A stretch of DNA of 9,423 bases from an uncultured Acetatifactor sp. (lineage in GTDB: Bacteria > Bacillota > Clostridia > Lachnospirales > Lachnospiraceae). Shown here in pieces: positions 1 to 6,181 of the stretch. Both the position numbers and the translations under genes were made by a program. The stretch covers positions 119,705-129,127 of the forward strand of contig CAJUAB010000014.1 of NCBI GenBank assembly GCA_910583845.1, in the 5' to 3' direction. Each line of letters opens with the position of its first letter. Within the stretch, counting starts at the first letter, position 1. The notes under the pieces were generated by a model, which did no database searches, had not been told where the DNA came from, and saw only the letters and a program-made list of their open reading frames with translations.

Positions 1-61
1 GCAGCAGGAAATCCTCCCCTGGAAAGGGTCCTGTAGAGAAGAGACGGAACTTAAATAAGAA

Positions 62-67
62 GAGGAG
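62..67 (+). promoter_or_regulatory. Ribosome binding site of the tail tube gene
   Basis: GAGGAG lies 9 bases before the ATG at 77. The preceding bases (1-61) probably hold the end of an upstream gene: one frame closes with TAG at 34-36 and another with TAA at 56-58. Neither short tail is recognisable, so the upstream gene cannot be assigned. Confidence 0.7.
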
Positions 68-76
68 TAAACGAAT

Positions 77-559
77 ATGGAAAACAATGTGACGATGAAG
101 GCAAGGGACACCGTTGCCGCAAAGCTGGCGGAATGTTTTATCACGATTGGCACACACAGGTACAATTTTATGCAGATGATTGATATGGAGGCGAAGATCG
201 AGAAGACCAAAGCCACCGTTCCCCGCCTGGGAGCGATCATGGCGGGCCATAAGTCATGCGGGATGGAGGGGACATTCTCCGGCACGGCGCACTATAACCA
301 GTCCGTTCTGCGGCAGGCGCTTCTGGATTACAAGAACACCGGACATGACATCTACTTCGAGATGCAGATTACCAACGATGATCCCACCAGTGATGCGGGA
401 AGACAGACCATTATCTTCTATGACTGCAACACGGATGGCGGTGTGCTGGCCAAATTTGACGCTGACGGCGAATACCTGGATGAGGAGATCGAAGGAACCT
501 TTGAAGATTTCTCAATGCCGGAATCCTTCGCCAGACTGACCGGATTTCTGACCAACTGA
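77..559 (+). CDS. xkdM: Phage tail tube protein, XkdM family (DUF2001)
   Basis: Structural subunit that stacks in hexameric rings to form the inner tube of a contractile tail, inside the sheath and around the tape measure protein. The 160 residues are close to the family length. Family-like features seen are an N-terminal strand region, a 'GHKSCGMEGTFSGTAHYN' segment (residues 57-74) resembling the XkdM GHKTTG...GT stretch, an FYDCN segment around 114-118 like XkdM's LYDVN, and an acidic C-terminal segment ending TFEDFSMPE (141-149) that closely matches XkdM's TFEDFDVPE. The ATG at 77 has a GAGGAG site 9 bases upstream. The gene is followed by a 215-base structured gap, in contrast to the tight packing further downstream, so it may be expressed differently from the genes after it. 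The sheath gene is expected just to the left. The family call is firm, based on remembered homologue sequence rather than a search. Confidence 0.93.
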   Translation: MENNVTMKARDTVAAKLAECFITIGTHRYNFMQMIDMEAKIEKTKATVPRLGAIMAGHKSCGMEGTFSGTAHYNQSVLRQALLDYKNTGHDIYFEMQITNDDPTSDAGRQTIIFYDCNTDGGVLAKFDADGEYLDEEIEGTFEDFSMPESFARLTGFLTN

Positions 560-616
560 TCTGATCCGCTTACCTGCGTCCGGCAACAGGCAGGGGAAGA
601 GGAAAAACAACAAGAA

Positions 617-648
617 GGACCCATTATCTGTAAAAAGGTAATGGGTCC
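617..648 (+). repeat. 13-bp stem-loop in the tube-chaperone gap
   Basis: The arms at 617-629 (GGACCCATTATCT) and 636-648 (AGGTAATGGGTCC) pair along their whole length with one G-T wobble, around the 6-base loop GTAAAA. The outer 10 bp are perfect. No T-tract follows on the + strand, so a + strand rho-independent terminator is not supported. On the opposite strand the stem would be followed by a T-rich stretch (complement of 605-616), but no minus-strand gene is visible that would need it. The last two bases are shared with a small CCTGT-GAT-ACAGG hairpin at 647-659, so the two could compete. Confidence 0.8.
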
Positions 649-657
649 TGTGATACA

Positions 658-701
658 GGGAACAAATTTTATTAGGGCACTCCCGAATCAAATTTGTTCT
701 C
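658..701 (+). repeat. Long interrupted stem-loop in the tube-chaperone gap
   Basis: The outer arms GGGAACAAATTT (658-669) and AAATTTGTTCTC (690-701) pair over 12 bp with one G-T wobble. The stem then continues inward with single-base mismatches: ATT 671-673 with AAT 686-688, and GGG 675-677 with CCC 682-684, closing on the 4-base loop CACT. The nested symmetry is unlikely to arise by chance. It could be an RNA structure or a DNA operator; the sequence does not say which. Confidence 0.8.
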
Positions 702-759
702 CCGATTGCGCGCCGAAGAGACTTTGTTTGATCGGATGGTAGCGCGGCGACTTTAAGAA

Positions 760-767
760 AAGGAGAG
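760..767 (+). promoter_or_regulatory. Ribosome binding site of the chaperone gene
   Basis: AAGGAGAG sits 7 bases before the ATG at 775, a near-optimal site and spacing. It follows directly after the structured gap, so folding upstream could affect access to it. Confidence 0.8.
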
Positions 768-774
768 ATAAATC

Positions 775-1209
775 ATGTCTAATTTTTCACAGTTTATGAA
801 AGCAAACAAGAAGGAAAAGAAAAACGGTTTTTACGCGCCTACTGCGTCCCTGCCGGACGAAACCACCGGGAACCCTGTTGAGTGGGAGTTCCGCCATCTG
901 ACATCCAGGGAAAATGATACCCTTCGGGATGCCTGCACCATTGAAGTGCAGGTCACGGGAAAACCGAATCTGTACAGGCCCAGGCTGGACACATCCCGGT
1001 ATCTGAACAAGATGATCTGCGCCGCCACTGTCTGCCCTGATCTGTACGATTCGGCATTGCAGGACAGCTACGGCGTCAAGACCCCGGAGGAACTGATCTA
1101 CGCCATGGTGGATGATCCCGGTGAATATGCCGAACTGTGCGTATGGATGCAGAAATTCCAGGGATTCAGCAAAACTCTTGAGGACAAGGTGGAAGAGGCA
1201 AAAAACTGA
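775..1209 (+). CDS. xkdN: Tail assembly chaperone, XkdN family, zero-frame product
   Basis: Acts in the cytoplasm during tail assembly, binding the tape measure protein and recruiting tube subunits; it is normally absent from the finished particle. The 144 residues resemble XkdN: an N-terminal F-x-x-F-M start, a GNPVEWEFRHLTSRENDTLRDAC segment (residues 32-54), and LQDSYGVKTPEEL (95-107), which is a strong family signature. The stop TGA at 1207-1209 directly follows the slippery heptamer A_AAA_AAC (1200-1206), so part of the ribosomes should continue into the -1 frame to make a 208-residue product. The gene lies between the tube and tape measure genes, the usual place for G/GT-type chaperones (established in lambda and many other tailed phages). 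The AAGGAGAG site fixes the ATG start. Confidence 0.92.
   Translation: MSNFSQFMKANKKEKKNGFYAPTASLPDETTGNPVEWEFRHLTSRENDTLRDACTIEVQVTGKPNLYRPRLDTSRYLNKMICAATVCPDLYDSALQDSYGVKTPEELIYAMVDDPGEYAELCVWMQKFQGFSKTLEDKVEEAKN
1200..1206 (+). other. Programmed -1 ribosomal frameshift site A_AAA_AAC
   Basis: In the chaperone frame the codons GCA AAA AAC TGA place A_AAA_AAC exactly in the X_XXY_YYZ register, immediately before the stop. Slipping back one base leads into an open frame ending at 1400. Possible stimulators are visible on both sides. AGGTGG (1187-1192), a Shine-Dalgarno-like stretch, lies 7 bases upstream. Downstream, GAAGGG (1215-1220) can pair with CCCTTC (1249-1254), enclosing an AGGCG/CGCCT hairpin (1228-1242), with an 8-base spacer from the heptamer. 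The heptamer and its register are seen directly; the stimulators are inferred. Confidence 0.88.
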
Positions 1210-1400
1210 TTGAGGAAGGGGATGGGGAGGCGAATTACGCCTACTATGCCCTTCATAAACTTCATATTTTGCCCACACAGTTTCTTGACATGGATGAAGA
1301 GGAGAAAGCGTTTGTCATAGCTGCCATCCGGGTTAAGGTGAAAAATGACAGGGAAAGGGAAAAAGAAATGAAAAGAAAATCCAGAAAGAAAGGAAGGTGA
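1206..1400 (+). CDS. -1 frame extension of tail assembly chaperone (GT-type)
   Basis: These 64 codons plus TGA (1398-1400) are open in the -1 frame relative to the chaperone gene and should be read only by frameshifting, giving a 208-residue fusion (144 + 64). The extension starts LIEEGDGEANYAYYALHKLH, contains a plausible folded middle (FLDMDEEEKAFVIAAIRVKV), and ends in a very basic Lys/Arg-rich tail. The only in-frame ATG before the tail (1290) has no ribosome binding site, so independent translation is unlikely. Its stop lies just before the tape measure start, as expected for a T-type extension, which in other phages binds the tape measure protein. Its coding character and position make it real in my judgement; no homologue is recalled for the extension itself. 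Confidence 0.85.
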   Translation: MIEEGDGEANYAYYALHKLHILPTQFLDMDEEEKAFVIAAIRVKVKNDREREKEMKRKSRKKGR

Positions 1401-1405
1401 TGAGG

Positions 1406-4003
1406 ATGGCATCTATTCAGAAAAGCATTAAGATGTATGACGATCTCTATGACATTCTGAATGTCATAGTCGGCTCCGCCGCAGCCGCCGCTTCCACATT
1501 GGAAGATCTGTGGGATACGGTGAATGATGAGCTGGACACAAGTCCCATTGAAAATGTCAGGGACGAATTAGAAAAAATGGCTATGGAATGGAATGCGTTT
1601 GAAGAGGCAGTCTCCGAACTGGATGTTCCGCAGATGGTGGTTCCGCAGATTGACATACTTTCCATGAATCAGCTTGTCAATGTGGAAGTGAGCGTGATGG
1701 CCAACAATGTGCCCACCCCCGATCCTCAGGAGGTCAGGCCTGACACGATACCGAACGGTCCGCCCATATCAGCCGACATGCAGATAGAATGGAATCTGGA
1801 AGAATCGGGTGACTCGGAAGAGAATGAATCAAAGAAGGACACTTCTAAGGAAAATACGCCTAAAGAAAAAGGCCCCAAAGATAACACTCCCATGGAAGTC
1901 GCTCCCAAGGAAAATACTCCCACGGAAAATACCCCCACGAAAATCGCTCCCAAAGGGAATGATTCCAAGGAAAATGCTCCCAAGGGGGGCAATTCACAAG
2001 CAGCCAATATAATCTCCAGCAGCCTTAGTGCATCCATAACCGCGGAGATGGATATCATGGAGGGTATCAGTTGGCTGGTAGATTATGCCGTCTATGGCGC
2101 AAATGCGAATTACGACCAGGCTCGTGCGGAGGCGCAGTTGATGGCTGCCATGTTGAACAATCCGGATGCTGCATATAACCTGCAATATACCGGAGAATCT
2201 CCGACTGATGCAGAGCCACAGGCCTTACAGAGCGCATTTGACTCTGTTGTTGACAAAGCGCATGAAATTCAGGGGCAGGGTATATATACGGATAATGCTA
2301 TGATTGCCGGGGCAACGGAGCTGTCCTCTGCTTTTTCAGATCCTACGGCCATAGTGATGATGATGGATACCCTTGCGGATTTCGCAATGGGTGTTTCCGG
2401 CGGCGGTGAGATTGACGGTGGTACAATGGCGCAGTACGCAGGGATTCTCGGAGACGCAAGGGCAGGCTCCTATGAAGCCATGGCAGAGAAAGGTCTTGCA
2501 TTTACTGAGGCGCAGAAAGCGGTTATAGAAGGAACTGCCACGCAGGAACAGGTGATTGCGGCCATTGGGAAGGAATATCTGAACGCCTCTCAGGATATAC
2601 AGGCGGCAGCTGCTATCAATGCTGTGATTTCGGATTCCTGGGATGGGCTGTATGAATCTCTGAGCAACACTCCGGATGGTAAGATTATTCAGATGAATCA
2701 CGCGTTTGAAGAAATAAATAAGACGATTGGCGGTCAGCTGTGTCCGTTTGTTATGTTATTTGTGGACCTGATTATTGATCACAAGGGGACCATCCAGTCA
2801 ATTCTGAGTGGGATTACACAGGGATTGCAGGTTATAATGGTTGTTTTATCCTGGCTTTTGGAGGGCGCTCTGAATTTTGCTCAGATAATTATAGACAACT
2901 GGTCATGGATATCCCCTATCATATACGGTATAGCGGCTGCCCTGGCTGTATATGGGGCATACCTGGCTATTACCAAAGGACTGGAACTTGCGTCTTCTGT
3001 AGCAGCTGGTGCTGTTGCGATTGGAAAGGGTCTGCTGGCAGCGGCCACAATGATAGCGACTGGGGCAACCTGGAAAGCGACAACTGCACAGATGGGGCTG
3101 AACGGCGCCATGTATGCCTGCCCCATTGTCTGGATTATCATTCTGATAATTGCGCTGATTGCTGTGATTTTTGCAGTATGCAACGCGATCGCAAAAATGA
3201 CTGGCGTGGCTGATTCCGGTCTTGGCGTGATTTGTGGATGCCTTAATGTTGCTAACGAGTTTTTTAAGAACCTGGGTTTGACCGTGGCGGATATTGTCCT
3301 GGGGATCTGGAACGCAATCGGCGCATTAACAGATAATATGAAAATCGCATTTAACAATGCAATATGTTCAGTCCAGTCAAAGTGGTATGCCCTTTTGTCA
3401 ACTGTGCTTTCTGTTGTCGCAGACATTTGTGAGGCATTGAACAAACTGCCCTTTGTCGAAATTGATTCAGGATTCATTAATGCATCACGTGATGTGGCTG
3501 ATATCTATGCAGCCAAAGCGTTAGAGGCGGAGGGAAACAAGGAAGAATTTAAAAGTGTCAGCGACGCGTTTAATGAAGGATTCCATACGTATGAAATTTT
3601 TCAAGACGGTTGGATTTCTGAAGCCTTTGAAGCCGGTGCGGCGTTGGGGGATGGAATTGCGGATCTGTTTGGCAGTTTCAGCCTGAAGGATTTGTTCCCG
3701 ACAGAGCCCCCCCCCGATACGAATGACCTTGTGGAGCAACCGGCCGGAGGGGGCGTTGGCGTAATCGCTGAGAACACCGGGAGCATCAAGGATTCCCTTG
3801 CCTGTACAGAAGAAGACTTAAAATACCTGCGCGACATCGCGGAACAGGAAGCAGTCAATCGATATACGCTGGCGGAAGTGAAGATCGAGCAGACCAACCA
3901 CAATAACATAAACAGCGCTATGGATCTGGACGGTGTCGTGTCAGGACTGACGGATGCCGTAAACGAATCCATTGACAGCATTACAGAGGGGGTGCATGAA
4001 TAA
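1406..4003 (+). CDS. Tail tape measure protein
   Basis: Sets tail length and is held inside the tube until ejection. The start at ATG 1406 is chosen because AGGAAGG (1391-1397) is 8 bases upstream; GTG 1397 and ATG 1400 are in frame but too close to that site. It gives 865 residues. By the usual rule of about 1.5 angstrom per residue this would mean a tail near 130 nm (rough estimate). Seen in order: an N-terminal Ala-rich and acidic helical region (1-145), a Pro/Lys/Glu/Asn pentapeptide repeat linker (146-195), an Ala-rich helical region, and a hydrophobic core with likely membrane segments near 474-489, 502-523, 529-554 and 572-596. The C-terminus (EEDLKYLRDIAEQEAVNRY, later MDLDGVVSGL) resembles clostridial contractile-prophage tape measures. 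No lysozyme-like or NlpC/P60 domain is recognised. GC is lower than in the baseplate genes. It follows the chaperone extension and abuts the LysM gene. Confidence 0.9.
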   Translation: MASIQKSIKMYDDLYDILNVIVGSAAAAASTLEDLWDTVNDELDTSPIENVRDELEKMAMEWNAFEEAVSELDVPQMVVPQIDILSMNQLVNVEVSVMANNVPTPDPQEVRPDTIPNGPPISADMQIEWNLEESGDSEENESKKDTSKENTPKEKGPKDNTPMEVAPKENTPTENTPTKIAPKGNDSKENAPKGGNSQAANIISSSLSASITAEMDIMEGISWLVDYAVYGANANYDQARAEAQLMAAMLNNPDAAYNLQYTGESPTDAEPQALQSAFDSVVDKAHEIQGQGIYTDNAMIAGATELSSAFSDPTAIVMMMDTLADFAMGVSGGGEIDGGTMAQYAGILGDARAGSYEAMAEKGLAFTEAQKAVIEGTATQEQVIAAIGKEYLNASQDIQAAAAINAVISDSWDGLYESLSNTPDGKIIQMNHAFEEINKTIGGQLCPFVMLFVDLIIDHKGTIQSILSGITQGLQVIMVVLSWLLEGALNFAQIIIDNWSWISPIIYGIAAALAVYGAYLAITKGLELASSVAAGAVAIGKGLLAAATMIATGATWKATTAQMGLNGAMYACPIVWIIILIIALIAVIFAVCNAIAKMTGVADSGLGVICGCLNVANEFFKNLGLTVADIVLGIWNAIGALTDNMKIAFNNAICSVQSKWYALLSTVLSVVADICEALNKLPFVEIDSGFINASRDVADIYAAKALEAEGNKEEFKSVSDAFNEGFHTYEIFQDGWISEAFEAGAALGDGIADLFGSFSLKDLFPTEPPPDTNDLVEQPAGGGVGVIAENTGSIKDSLACTEEDLKYLRDIAEQEAVNRYTLAEVKIEQTNHNNINSAMDLDGVVSGLTDAVNESIDSITEGVHE
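1841..1990 (+). repeat. Ten-copy 15-bp / pentapeptide tandem repeat in tape measure gene
   Basis: Ten in-frame 15-base units encode TSKEN, TPKEK, GPKDN, TPMEV, APKEN, TPTEN, TPTKI, APKGN, DSKEN and APKGG, a degenerate (T/A)PKEN repeat. It is preceded by an acidic Ser/Glu stretch (about residues 132-145 of the protein). The units are diverged at both DNA and protein level but keep perfect register. It probably forms an extended, disordered charged linker between the N-terminal part and the core of the tape measure. Confidence 0.85.
3707..3715 (+). repeat. Nine-C homopolymer in tape measure gene
   Basis: Nine consecutive C residues encode Pro-Pro-Pro (residues 768-770 of the tape measure) within a TEPPPDTND segment. 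Such tracts are prone to polymerase slippage; a one-base change would remove the conserved C-terminal part of the protein. Confidence 0.9.
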
Positions 4004-4693
4004 ATGGCGAGAAGCGGATATGAATTTTTCCTGGATAAATGTATGCTTCCCATAACTCCGTCAAAGCTGGAGATAAAGATCAACAACGCGAATAAAACCC
4101 TGACTCTCATCAACGAAGGCGAGATAAACATTCTGAAAAGCGCCGGGCTGACAGATATAGAATTCAGCTGTGGGATTCCGCAGGTACAATATCCCTTTGC
4201 GGTCTATAAGGACGGGTTCAGGGAGGCCGACTATTTTCTCAATTGTTTTGAGTCGCTCAAAAACAGCCGGAAACCCTTCCAGTTCATTGTCTGCCGGTCA
4301 CTTCCAGGCAACCGGAAGCTGTTTGGGACAAACATCAAAGTGACGCTGGAGGACTATAAACTGACGGAGGATGCCAAGGACGGATTTGACATTACTGTGA
4401 AGATAAAGCTGAAACAATGGCGTGATTATGGGCCTAAAACAGTGAATGTCATCATGTCGGAACTTGGGGCCAGAGCGGCGGTGGAGCCCCAGCGGGAAAC
4501 ATCAACGTCGCCTGAACCGGAGCAGCCTGCCTCCTACACGGTTGTAAAAGGCGACTGCCTCTGGAACATCGCGAAAAAATTTTATGGCAGCGGCTCGAAA
4601 TACACAGTGATCTATGACGCGAACCGTGATATTGTAGGCGGCAATCCCAATCGGATTTATCCGGGTCAGGTTTTGACAATTCCGGCGGCATAA
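4004..4693 (+). CDS. xkdP: LysM-domain baseplate/tail protein, XkdP family
   Basis: A tail protein near the tube end of the baseplate. In related contractile particles it joins the tube to the hub, and its LysM domain binds peptidoglycan or neighbouring protein. The 229 residues match the usual XkdP length of about 235. Residues 1-160 form the family N-terminal domain (FFLDKCMLPITPSKLEIKI near the start, and an ending KIKLKQWRDYGPKTV). A Pro/Glu-rich linker follows (161-177). A LysM domain covers about 178-227, with the signature YTVVKGDCLWNIAKKFYG and the closing NPNRIYPGQVLTIP. The ATG immediately follows the tape measure stop (TAA 4001-4003), with AGAGGGGGTG (3985-3994) 9 bases upstream, so translation is coupled. 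No hydrolase domain is attached, so this protein binds rather than cuts cell wall. Confidence 0.92.
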   Translation: MARSGYEFFLDKCMLPITPSKLEIKINNANKTLTLINEGEINILKSAGLTDIEFSCGIPQVQYPFAVYKDGFREADYFLNCFESLKNSRKPFQFIVCRSLPGNRKLFGTNIKVTLEDYKLTEDAKDGFDITVKIKLKQWRDYGPKTVNVIMSELGARAAVEPQRETSTSPEPEQPASYTVVKGDCLWNIAKKFYGSGSKYTVIYDANRDIVGGNPNRIYPGQVLTIPAA

Positions 4694-4745
4694 GGATTCT
4701 GACAAGCGCAAAGACCCGGAAAGGGCTTTGCCGGATAGAGATATC

Positions 4746-4760
4746 AGGAGAGGAGGTGAT
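4746..4760 (+). promoter_or_regulatory. Tandem Shine-Dalgarno overlapping the hub gene start
   Basis: AGGAG (4746-4750) is followed directly by AGGAGGTGAT (4751-4760). The best match to the ribosome anti-Shine-Dalgarno sequence is the second copy, yet the only conventional start early in the frame (GTG 4756) lies inside it. The first AGGAG is 5 bases before that GTG. Otherwise ATA 4765 or TTG 4780 would have to serve. Confidence 0.6.
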
Positions 4761-5745
4761 TTCAATAGATATTGAACTTTTGATAGGAGACGGATCGGGC
4801 ACAAAAGCCTATATTCCGTCTGTGGAAGAAGGAATTGAATGGCAGACGGAGAGGAGAGGCTCTCCGGGCAAACTGACCTTCACGCTTTTGAAAGACGATA
4901 TGCCGGGGTTTTCGGAGGGCAGCGCCGTGAGACTGACAGTGGACGGCGACAAGATTTTTTACGGTTACGTCTTCAAACAGAGCAGGGACAAGGACCAGAT
5001 CATAAAAGTTACCGCTTACGACCAGCTGCGGTATCTGAAAAATAAGGACACCTATGTCTATGAGAACAAGACCGCGTCGCAGCTGATCAGGATGATCGCG
5101 GAGGACTTTGCCCTGAACGTGGGCACCATAGAGGACACTGCGTTTATCATGGAATCAAGGGTGGAAGAGAATACATCGCTGTTTGAGATGATCGAAAATG
5201 CCCTTGATCAGGAACTGACGGGCACCGGAGAACTCTATGTGATGTACGACGACTTTGGACAGCTGACACTGCGGCATCTGTCTGAGATGTATGTGGGCCG
5301 GCCGGGTGCTTATCTGATGATTGACGAGGAAACCGGGGAAAACTTTGACTACACATCGTCCATTGACGATAACACGTATAACAGGGTGAAGCTGACCTAT
5401 GACAATGAAGATACCGGATTCCGGGATGTCTTTATGGCCCAGAGCGGGGAAAATATCAACAGATGGGGCGTTCTGCAATACTTTGAAACTCTCTCCGAGG
5501 GAGAAAACGGACAGGCAAAAGCGGACGCGCTTCTGAAACTGTACAATAAGAAAACCAGAACCCTGAAAATCAATAACGCCATGGGAGACAACAGGGTGAG
5601 GGCAGGGTCTATGGTAGTCGTCAGCCTCGATCTGGGCGACTGGAAACAAAATAATTTCATGCTGGTGGAATCCTGCAAACATATTTATAAGCAGGGTGAG
5701 CACTGGATGAACCTTACGCTGAAAGGTGGTGAATTTGTTGGCTGA
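4756..5745 (+). CDS. xkdQ: Baseplate hub protein, XkdQ family (gp27/gpD-like)
   Basis: Forms the central hub ring that connects the tail tube to the spike. The 329 residues match the roughly 325 of PBSX XkdQ. Visible features are an N-terminal beta domain (IEWQTERRGSPGKLTFTLLKDD, 27-48) and the family-typical IKVTAYDQLRYLKNKDTYV (83-101). A hub domain containing NTSLFEMIENALDQEL (139-154) and a C-terminal strand-rich domain ending in HWMNLTLKGGEFVG complete it. The GTG start at 4756 is used because the N-terminus MISIDIELLIG reads naturally, but it lies inside the Shine-Dalgarno stretch, so the start is uncertain by up to about 9 codons. A 62-base gap with only a weak bulged hairpin (4711-4734) precedes it. 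Its 3' end overlaps the next gene by 11 bases. No lytic domain is recognised. Confidence 0.9.
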   Translation: MISIDIELLIGDGSGTKAYIPSVEEGIEWQTERRGSPGKLTFTLLKDDMPGFSEGSAVRLTVDGDKIFYGYVFKQSRDKDQIIKVTAYDQLRYLKNKDTYVYENKTASQLIRMIAEDFALNVGTIEDTAFIMESRVEENTSLFEMIENALDQELTGTGELYVMYDDFGQLTLRHLSEMYVGRPGAYLMIDEETGENFDYTSSIDDNTYNRVKLTYDNEDTGFRDVFMAQSGENINRWGVLQYFETLSEGENGQAKADALLKLYNKKTRTLKINNAMGDNRVRAGSMVVVSLDLGDWKQNNFMLVESCKHIYKQGEHWMNLTLKGGEFVG

Positions 5746-6181
5746 TGTAAGCGAACTGGTAAAAGCGATGAAAAAAGCCGCGCGGGATGAGAGAGAATCA
5801 TCCAAGCCCGTCAATGTATTTTTTGGAGCGGTTCAATCCGTAAACCCGCTGAAAATCAGTGTGGAGCAGAAAATGCTGCTGGGGGAAGCCCAGCTGGTGC
5901 TGACCCGAAATGTGACGGACTATCATCTGGCGGTTACCGTTGACTGCCTCACGGAGAGCGCTCTGGGAACTCACAGCCACTCCGTAAGCGGAACAGACGG
6001 CGATGGGGATGCTGTCAACCTGACCACAGGGGAAAGCAATCTTGTACATAAACATTCTGTTTCGGGAAAAAAGAATATTACGGTTCATAACAGCCTGGCC
6101 GTGGGGGAGAAAGTCATCCTGATCAGGCAGCAGGAAGGGCAGAAATATGTGGTCATTGACCGGATAGGAGGGAAACTATGA
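5735..6181 (+). CDS. xkdR: DUF2577 baseplate/spike protein, XkdR family
   Basis: A small baseplate protein that sits between hub and wedge genes in PBSX-like clusters; a central-spike role is likely but inferred. The frame opens at GTG 5726, but AAAGGTGG (5722-5729) best serves TTG 5735 (spacing 5) or TTG 5738 (spacing 8); I chose TTG 5735, giving 148 residues that start MLADVSELVK. DUF2577 features are a charged N-terminal helix, KPVNVFFGAVQSVNPLKI (24-41), and LGEAQLVLTRNVTDY (49-63). Two copies of an HxHSVSG motif follow: H80-S-H82 and H105-K-H107. They flank an acidic Gly/Asp loop, and a C-terminal GEKVILIRQQEGQKYVVIDRIGG strand region follows. HxH motifs bind a metal ion in phage spike tips such as P2 gpV. 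The gene overlaps xkdQ by 11 bases and xkdS by 4 (ATGA). Confidence 0.87.
   Translation: MLADVSELVKAMKKAARDERESSKPVNVFFGAVQSVNPLKISVEQKMLLGEAQLVLTRNVTDYHLAVTVDCLTESALGTHSHSVSGTDGDGDAVNLTTGESNLVHKHSVSGKKNITVHNSLAVGEKVILIRQQEGQKYVVIDRIGGKL

Larger units (their letters stand above)
560..774 (+). other. Structured non-coding gap between tube and chaperone genes
   Basis: There is no convincing gene in these 215 bases, but they hold a dense run of inverted repeats. A 13-bp hairpin lies at 617-648, a short 5-bp hairpin at 647-659, a 12-bp hairpin at 658-701, and a CCGAT/ATCGG pair at 702-706 and 731-735. An imperfect direct repeat (GCGCGCCGA at 708-716, GCGCGGCGA at 742-750) follows. The chaperone ribosome binding site comes immediately after. 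No good promoter is seen. The gap may control the ratio of tube to downstream proteins through RNA folding, processing or partial termination; this is inference. Confidence 0.6.

Noticed and set aside
617..648. Rho-independent terminator after the tube gene
   Set aside because: The stem is strong, but no T-tract follows on the + strand. It is kept as a stem-loop only.
728..757. Possible promoter TTGATC - 18 bases - TTTAAG before the chaperone gene
   Set aside because: Each box matches only 4 of 6 consensus bases, and a start about 7 bases downstream would fall on the ribosome binding site at 760-767, leaving a defective leader.
2881..3477. 198-codon minus-strand hydrophobic open frame
   Set aside because: It mirrors the tape measure membrane segments; the Ala/Ile-rich reading comes from the complement of Ala, Gly and Tyr codons.
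4711..4734. Hairpin or terminator between xkdP and xkdQ
   Set aside because: Pairing of CCGGAAAG with CTTTGCCGG leaves a two-base loop and needs a bulge, and no T-tract follows. It is too weak to call.
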